64,000 nucleotides of DNA from Stictocephala bisonia (Eukaryota; Arthropoda; Insecta; Hemiptera; Membracidae): assembly GCA_035578905.1 (NCBI GenBank), contig JAQJVL010000102.1:1521501-1585500 (forward strand), given 5' to 3'. The position numbers and the translations under genes were made by a program. Of the stretch, positions 57,089-64,000 are shown one piece after another. Below the pieces are notes generated by a model. That model was not told where the DNA came from. It ran no database searches and saw only the letters and a program-made list of their open reading frames with translations. The number at the start of each line of letters is the position of its first letter. Position 1 is the first letter of the stretch.

Positions 57089-58847
57089 TTAATTCTGCAG
57101 AATGTATTCATGAGACGTTGTGGTCTGTATATCACAGAAATCCTTGTGAGGGCACGTTTCTGGCACAGCGGTAAATCAGTTATGTTGAAGATTAATGGAA
57201 ACCATCCAGTAATCTCCCTCTACTATACACTCTCATGTTGGATTTAGTAAATTTGATGACTTATTATAAACTGAGTTTTAAATTACGGGTTAATACTTTA
57301 CTTGTGCTTGATAACATTTTTAGTATTTATGTGAAGATAAAAAGCCAATATAAATATAAGATGGATAGCTAACCAACACTTAGCTGATTCTTCAGTATAC
57401 TTGTGTGGGACATGTCTAACCATAGACCAATAATATGTGTTGTACACAGCGCTTGTATTAAATAACTTCCATTACCATCATACACAGTCAAAAATACTCC
57501 TAAAATTAATTATTTGTAATATTTTGTCGCTAATTTATTCGATTATGCTATTAGAAGGTAGAAAAGGACTCTCCTAGGTCAAACCTCATGAGTTTTATTT
57601 AGTATATATTCACTTCACGTTTTTGATGAAAATGAATTAATTTGATCTTAGTTCTCTTAAAATAAGACGTTTTAAGATAAAAATGTGTCCATATAAACTT
57701 AAAACTTATATCAATGACTACTTAGCATAACATGCGGACATTTCGATTTTATTCGACAAAGTTTCACTGAAGTGTAGTGAAATTAAAATTGATGTAGACA
57801 CCAGAGACATTAGTCATTGTATTCTCATTAGACTTTATTATGTAATGACAACGTGTATTCTATTACTCCTGCTGTGCCACCCTATTGAACTATCCGATTG
57901 TTCTATTACACTAAAGGAATTATCAAACTTTCCGAAGGTCTGAATTTTATGATAATTGGAATCAATTTGTGTGTATATAATGAACCCATAGCCTTGAATA
58001 GATGAATGTCAGCACAACATTTACATAGGAAACCGATTTACTACAATGTATTGGCAGTAAGAAATATTGAAACCTTTAAATTACATTCAGGTAGGACTGA
58101 GGAGTTTAGGAAAGGGTCTAGGTTCTGGGCAGATGGATTGGAAAGAAACGTTTGCAAACGTTTAGTTAAGAAATCCGCAGACAGAGTTTACACACATATA
58201 AAATTAATTGCGACTTGTTGGAAGCTGGTTTACTTTGCTTTTTAAGATCACTAATTTTACATTTGAGGGGGCATTGATCTCGTTTAATACAAGAACGTTT
58301 TTATATTTGTTTTCTTGAATTCACGTTTTTTATTTTAATTTGTGATGTATATTTTGTTTTTAAGAAATGATTGATTTATTTGTCACTCTATATAACTAAG
58401 CTTTTTTATTAATTGCCACTTCTTCTTAATTTGTCCTACGTTTTCTTTCAATTTGCAGTCAATAGGTTTTTTAGATTAAGTTACAATAGCTGACATTTCC
58501 CAGTTAGTATATTTTATAAAAGTCGCTTTCTTAATGGAGTGATCAATTTCAGCTAACGGTTTCTTTTGTAGGCTTACACAAACGGTATGTTCTTATACAA
58601 CGTGAACGTGCATACCACTTGCTCATTGCATTTTGTAACTCTTAAGGAAGTAATAGGTTTTACAGCACTTTACTTTTTTATTGGTTAGTGCTTCTTTATT
58701 TTATTCAGTCCATTCTGGTCTTCTTTAAGCCTATATGGCTTTCTTCCAGTTTCTGTATTTTATAATTGCTCTTCTCCCGATTATAATAATTTCTTAGACA
58801 GATTGAACTAAGCATATATTATCAAGCCTATTGACACACCCACAAGG
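57089..58847. other. AT-rich non-coding stretch
   Basis: No supported feature. The frame 58006-58245 (79 codons) shows no recognised domain. Confidence 0.45.
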
Positions 58848-59330
58848 TTAAGTTGCTGTTGACCCACTCCCACCCATACACGTACAGTGGCATTGACCCA
58901 CTCCCACCCATACACGTACAGTGGCATTGACCCACTCCCACCCATACACGTACAGTGGTTGAACCACTCTCACCCATACACGTACATTGGTTGACCCACT
59001 CCAACCCATACACGTACAGTGGTTGACCCTCTTCCACCTATACGCATACAATGGTGTTAACCCACTCCCACCCATACACGTACAGTGGTTGACCCACCAG
59101 CTCACCCATACACGTACAGTGGTTGACCCACCAACTCATCCAGACACGTACAGTGGTTGACCCACTCCCACCCTTACACGTATAATGGTGTTGGCCTACC
59201 CGCTCATTCTTACACGTAGAGTGTTTGACCCACCCGCTAACCCTTACACGTACAGTGTTGTTGACCCACCCACCCGACCTTACACGTATGGAGGTGGTAT
59301 CGATCAATCCGCCCCTCCTCCTACACGTAT
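58848..59330. repeat. 31-34-bp minisatellite, about 14 copies
   Basis: Unit GTTGACCCACTCCCACCCAT + ACACGTACAGTG; the left units are 34 bp and homogeneous, the right ones increasingly diverged. On the minus strand it reads Trp/Val/Cys-rich repeat peptides that are not credible proteins. Confidence 0.95.
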
Positions 59331-60077
59331 AATGTCACATGAATGGAAGCTGAAATATTAAAAAGTAGTATATTTGAAACTATAATTTTATATTGTCTAA
59401 TGGGACTTTGAGGAAACTGATAAGCACTTCGAATTCAAAGATGTATTTTAATGGACATCAGGGAAGTTATTGCATGTGTTGTAGTTATGGGGTGTGGCAT
59501 TTTAAAATACCCTATTGGATTATTAATAACAATCCTATACTAATTTGTGTTTACTGATAACAACAATTTAAATCTTGATTAAATCTTCAACAGCGGATCT
59601 GTCTAAAATGGCTTCCTCAGCAAGGATGAGTTAATTAATCGTAAAGTTTCACAACTTGGCTTGACAACTTGGACACGTTTGAGGAAACTTTGAAACTGTA
59701 AGCATGCACTCTACAGTCTTTTCAGGATACTTTAGAGGCCACTTACATTTACGGTACGTGCCAAATAAGTTATGAGTGATCAATAAATGAGTACATCTAA
59801 ACACTACAGTTAGAACACAAATTTGCGTCGTGAATTCGTAACAATTTTCTTTACCCATAATTGTCAAACTACTCTGTCTTAACAAGTAAATCAAGTCGTG
59901 TGGTATAAAAACCAACTACTGTAGTCCTATTTGTTTCCTATAATCGTTGTAGCCAAGTTAACTGAATACTTTTACATGCTGATAAATCAGGGCAGATGGC
60001 GACAAAGTACAGTGTGAGGATACGGCTATACGAGCTACAATCTATCGCTGGCACAGTGAGCAGTAAAATGAAAGTAG
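59331..60077. other. Non-coding stretch
   Basis: Nothing supported. The minus-strand frame 59649-59915 contains several Cys (CMLTVSKFPQTCPSCQ) but no recognisable domain. Confidence 0.4.
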
Positions 60078-61340
60078 CTGTGGCTACACGTGCAGTAATA
60101 TAGCTCTAACGGGAGGTGGCCACGCGTGCTGTAATATATCGTTGAGGGAAGATAACTACACGTGCAGTAACATATCGCTGACAGGAAGTGGCTACACGTG
60201 CAGTAATATGTCGCTGATGGGAGGTTACACGTGCCGTAATATATTGTTGACGGAAGGTGGCTACACGTGCGGTAAAATGTCGCTGATGGGAGATGGCTAC
60301 ATGTGTCGTAATATATCGCTGACGGGAGGTGGCTACACGTGCAGTAATATGTCTCTGATGGGAGGTGGCTTCACGTGCCGTAATATATCGCTGACGGGAG
60401 GTGGCTACACGTGCAGTAATATGTCTCTGACGGGAGATGGCTATAAGTGCCGTAATATATCGCTGATGGGAGGTGGCTATACGTGCCGTAATATATCTCT
60501 GACGGGAGATGGCTATACGTGCCGTAATATATCGCTGACGGTAGGTGGCTACACGTGCCGTAATATATCTCTGACGGGAGATGGCTATACGTGCCGTAAT
60601 ATATCTCTGACGGTACGTGACTACGTGTGCCGTAATATATCTCTGACGGGAGATGGCTATACGTGCCGTAATATATCGATGACGGTAGGTGGCTACACGT
60701 GCCGTAATATAGAGGTGGTTACACGTGCCGTAATATATCTCTGACGGGAGGTGGCTACACGTGCCGTAATATATCTCTGACGGGAGATAGCTATACGTGC
60801 CGTAATATATCGCTGACGGGAGGTGGCTACACGTGCAGTAATATATCGCTGATGGGAGGTGGCTATACGTGCCGTAATATATCGCTGACGGGAGATGGTT
60901 ATACGTGCCGTAATATATCTCTGACGGGAGGTGGCTACACGTGCCGTAATATATCTCTGACGGGAGATGGCTACACGTGCAGTAATATATCGCTGACGGG
61001 AGGTGGTTACACGTGCCGTAATATATCTCTGACGGGAGATGGCTACACGTGCCGTAATATATCACTGACGGGAGGTGGCTACACGTGCCGTAATATATCT
61101 CTGACGGGAGATGGCTACACGTGAAGTAATATATCGCTGACGGGAGATGGCTACACGTGCCGTAATATATCTCTGACGGGAGATGGCTATACGTGCCGTA
61201 ATATATCGCTGACGGGAGGTGGCTACACGTGCAGTAATATATCGCTGACGGGAGGTGGCTACACGTGCCGTAATATATCTCTGACGGGAGATGGCTATAC
61301 GTGCCGTAATATATCGCTGACGGGAGGTGGCTACACGCCT
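60078..61340. repeat. 36-bp minisatellite, about 35 copies, dimeric higher-order structure
   Basis: Unit GGTGGCTACACGTGCCGTAA + TATATCTCTGACGGGA. Two subtypes tend to alternate: GGAGGTGGCTACACGTG and GGAGATGGCTATACGTG, so the working period is often 72 bp. The first subtype carries the palindrome CACGTG (E-box). Because 36 is a multiple of three, long frames are open on both strands (GGYTCRNISLTG on plus; a 319-codon frame on minus). These I treat as repeat artefacts. Confidence 0.95.
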
Positions 61341-61344
61341 TCTC

Positions 61345-62331
61345 GCGATGTTTATTTGTTGCTGTATGCTACTCATGCTACACGTAGTTAGTTTAGCTGT
61401 CTAACTATGTTTATTACATACAAGTTATCTACATTTATGATACAATTTTTTTAGGATCTGTTAATAACTAATTATACATTTTGTGGTTTATAGTAAACGT
61501 AAACTTTAAACAATTATATTTGTATTTTATATCTTCGTTATAAAAAAACAGGAAAGTTCATGTATATAATAACAAATGTTTTTTATTGTGCATCAACATT
61601 TATAATAACCCGATAGATATTTAATTTAATTAAAAAACATTGTTTATATTTTCTACGTATGTAAGGGTTTGTACATTTGACGTAAGTTAACAAATTTCCT
61701 TTTAATTTTAGTTAATCATATTTTCATCCATAAATTTGTTTTTAAATGAAGTTTAAATTATATAGAACAGGGACCTTGTCGATTTTTCGGCTGACATTTT
61801 TTTCATAATAGATAGTGTAAAATTGTAGCTAAACGCATCATGTCTTCTTGTCCAAACAACCAAGTTCTGGATTTCGGTTTAAAACTCTTAAAATTAACAA
61901 TCTGTCATTAATTTTCATGACTGCACATGAAATAAACATCCATCTTATACATCAGCAATCCGCTTCATTCTGCATCTTGCGTTGCCACCAATAACGCGAC
62001 AGTTTACAACAAAATGGAACCGGACCTGTTACGCCTGACTTGACTTTAGGACGCTGTACTTTCATCACTAGAGCGACAGTTTACTGCTAGTATCACCACC
62101 TCCATATTTATTGTTATTTCATACTGATATTGGTCTTGAGTGGTGTTTTTTGTAGATCTACTTTGTTAGTGTGAAACTTAAAATATACCCGTTATTCAAG
62201 CGTTTATATTAACATAGATATCACGTGAGGAAGATAAATTGAAACAGTTGAAATTAAAAATAAACGATTCCAAAGCATTGGCACAACCTTTCCCCCATAT
62301 TAAACATTAACAAATTAAAACGAAAATTACC
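61345..62331. other. AT-rich non-coding stretch
   Basis: Nothing supported. Confidence 0.5.
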
Positions 62332-62809
62332 ACTAAATTAAATAATTACCTTCGCCAATCAGCTCATATGTTCGTAACAAATGTTACGGCCGTTTCGACA
62401 TCAAAGTGCCATCTTCAGACATTGAAGTTCAGCCATAAGGCGTCGTTAAAATATAAAATAAAAAACTGACACAAACAACACACACATTACGAAAACAAAT
62501 TTTACTAAACAGGCCTGTTCCGAGACACACATTTCACGCACTCGAGCAAGTAGCTGACAGTTTTGTTTTAGCAGTCAGCTACTTGCTCGAGTGCGTGAAA
62601 TGTGTGTCTCGGAACAGGCCTGTTTAGTAAAATTTGTTTTCGTAATGCGTGTAATGTGTGTGTTGTTTGTGTCAGATTTTTATTTTATATTTTAACGACG
62701 CCTTATGGCTGAACTTCAATGTCTGAAGATGGCACTTTGATGTCGAAACGGCCGTAACATTTGTTACGAACTTATGAGCTGATTGACGAAGGTAATTATT
62801 TAATTTAGT
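62332..62809. repeat. 478-bp foldback (long inverted repeat)
   Basis: The left arm 62332-62558 (ACTAAATTAAATAATTACC...GTAGCTGAC) is nearly the exact complement of 62574-62809, with a 15-bp loop AGTTTTGTTTTAGCA. The mismatches are few: for example CGCCAATC/GATTGACG, CATATG/CTTATG, and a short unmatched AC/GT stretch near 62490/62652. No open frame. A foldback MITE or hairpin-RNA source is possible. Confidence 0.93.
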
Positions 62810-64000
62810 CTTATAAGCAGCTCAGGGGCTAGAAAATATGGATTTTAAGAAAATTACCAGTTTGATTCCCAAATACTTATATCAAAATCGTTATAGCTGT
62901 TTTTGAGAACATTCCATTTCTGTGTTTTTGCCCATAAAAATAAAAAAATATAAAATTTCAAAATTGTGAAATAATAGTCTGGAGATATTAGCTAAATACA
63001 CATACATACCAGATTTTATAAAAATTGATCTATCCGTTTAGTCTCCAGCGAACTGCACATACACACAGACCGACACACAGACGGACAGACAGCCATATTT
63101 TGTTTTTAAAAAAACACTTTTCTGGGTTCAAGCGATCCTAAAATGGTTTTTTAGACTAACTTGTAAAAAAATTTTTTTGGACGGTCTCAATAATTTCTCT
63201 ATGCTAACACATATGTGCGAAAGTAAAACTGCTTTTTTGTGTCCCGATTTTAGGCTATGTTGTTCATTAATGTACTCAGATTATTGTTTTACCTATGTAT
63301 TATTATTGTTTTACCTATGTATTAAATATTTATTTAAAAAAAGACAAAAATAAACTATAACATTCGTTACATCTTAAACAATCTGTAGGGAAAAGAACAG
63401 AGTGTCAGACTTGTCAGTAAGCTAAAAATCAGATCAACATTACGAGGTTCGGATTCCACGTAAAGCTGTAGGTCCAATAGTAACTTTTGCTATTGGACTA
63501 TTAATAAATATTCCTTTCTGAGCTAATTCGAACTCAGATAGTAACAATGGCTACCCTCATTCATCTACACTCATCATACTCATTCGAAATCCATATTCAC
63601 CCAAATCTTGACGATCGGCGTCTTAAGAATAAATACATGTAAGTCGAAGAATATATGTAATTTAACTGTTCTGAATTTAAATCTGTATTATAAAAAAAAT
63701 CGTGGAATACTAAATAGTTATTAAGATTTTTGTGTATAACAAGACCTTTGAGTAAAAGAAAAATACAAACATAAACAGAAATCTCCAGTGGAATGTACAG
63801 TTAACGTAATAACTTGGTGATAAAAAAGAGATAGTAAAGCCGTCTGTTGACATAAAACGTTAAATGAAGACCAAGTAAACCTTTGAGACGGAAATATTTT
63901 ATCACTAATTTTGTACGAGTTATCTATGCAAGTGTTCTTCGTAACCTTACACCCTGTAAACTTCAAGTTGGCCGATGGGCCGGAGACTACCTTAAGGCCA
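62810..64000. other. AT-rich non-coding stretch with a dispersed repeat
   Basis: It contains a CACACAGACGGACAGACAG run at about 63077 and the repeat at 63536. No gene supported; the frame 63721-63966 shows no domain. Confidence 0.45.
63536..63646 (+). repeat. Dispersed repeat, copy 2
   Basis: Matches 28790-28900 in the same orientation, with TCTTGACGATCGGCGTCTTA identical in both. Family unknown. Confidence 0.75.

Noticed and set aside
60106..61065. 319-codon minus-strand reading frame in the 36-bp array
   Set aside because: The frame exists only because the period is a multiple of three; the opposite strand is open too, there is no domain, and it is pure repeat peptide.

Overview
This is eukaryotic nuclear DNA from an AT-rich, repeat-dominated genome. 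The mix of mobile elements (Jockey/CR1-type LINEs, a P-type element with a THAP domain, a hAT, a DUF4817/DDE_3 mariner-type element, short Helitrons and tRNA-derived SINE-like pieces) points to an arthropod, most likely an insect. A hemipteran is my guess from the flavour of the reverse transcriptases, but the sequence does not prove it. No intact host gene was found. Every recognisable coding region is a transposon protein or a retrocopy, and nearly all are broken by frameshifts or stops.

Layout. 1-5.4 kb: two minisatellites, both of 92-bp period, and a Helitron-like 3' end. 5.4-15.6 kb: a 43-bp minisatellite split by a nested LINE block with a 9-bp target-site duplication. The outer element (A) keeps a coiled coil, a Ulp1/C48 protease and a decayed reverse transcriptase (RT). 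The inner element (B) has an ORF1 of unusual composition (FLYWCH finger, coiled coil, C48 protease, SGNH hydrolase) and an endonuclease-RT ORF2. 15.7-20.6 kb: a SINE-like fragment, a 68-bp minisatellite and a perfect 98-bp palindrome. 20.6-28.7 kb: a tandem duplication of about 4 kb, each copy made of a 56-bp minisatellite plus flank. The second copy becomes insertion-rich part-way, which looks like an assembly-quality change. 28.7-36.5 kb: a 37-bp array, a decayed LINE, a mariner fragment and a P element with 16-bp terminal inverted repeats. 36.5-46.3 kb: a second and third Helitron-like copy, hairpins, a (TA)n run, a decayed antisense LINE and a 33-bp array. 46.4-48.9 kb: a DDE_3 element with long terminal inverted repeats and a hexanucleotide expansion inside its catalytic domain. 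49.3-56.8 kb: a 48-bp minisatellite interrupted by a nearly full-length antisense LINE (C) and by a UBE2Q-like retrocopy that itself carries a hAT element. 58.8-61.3 kb: a 31-34-bp and a 36-bp minisatellite. 62.3-62.8 kb: a 478-bp foldback.

The elements do not form a pathway. The shared theme is layering: retroelements inserted into minisatellite arrays, and further elements inserted into those. The strongest candidate for something not widely described is the four-domain ORF1 of LINE B, with a second C48-bearing fragment beside it. The repeated use of minisatellites as landing sites is the next most interesting point.
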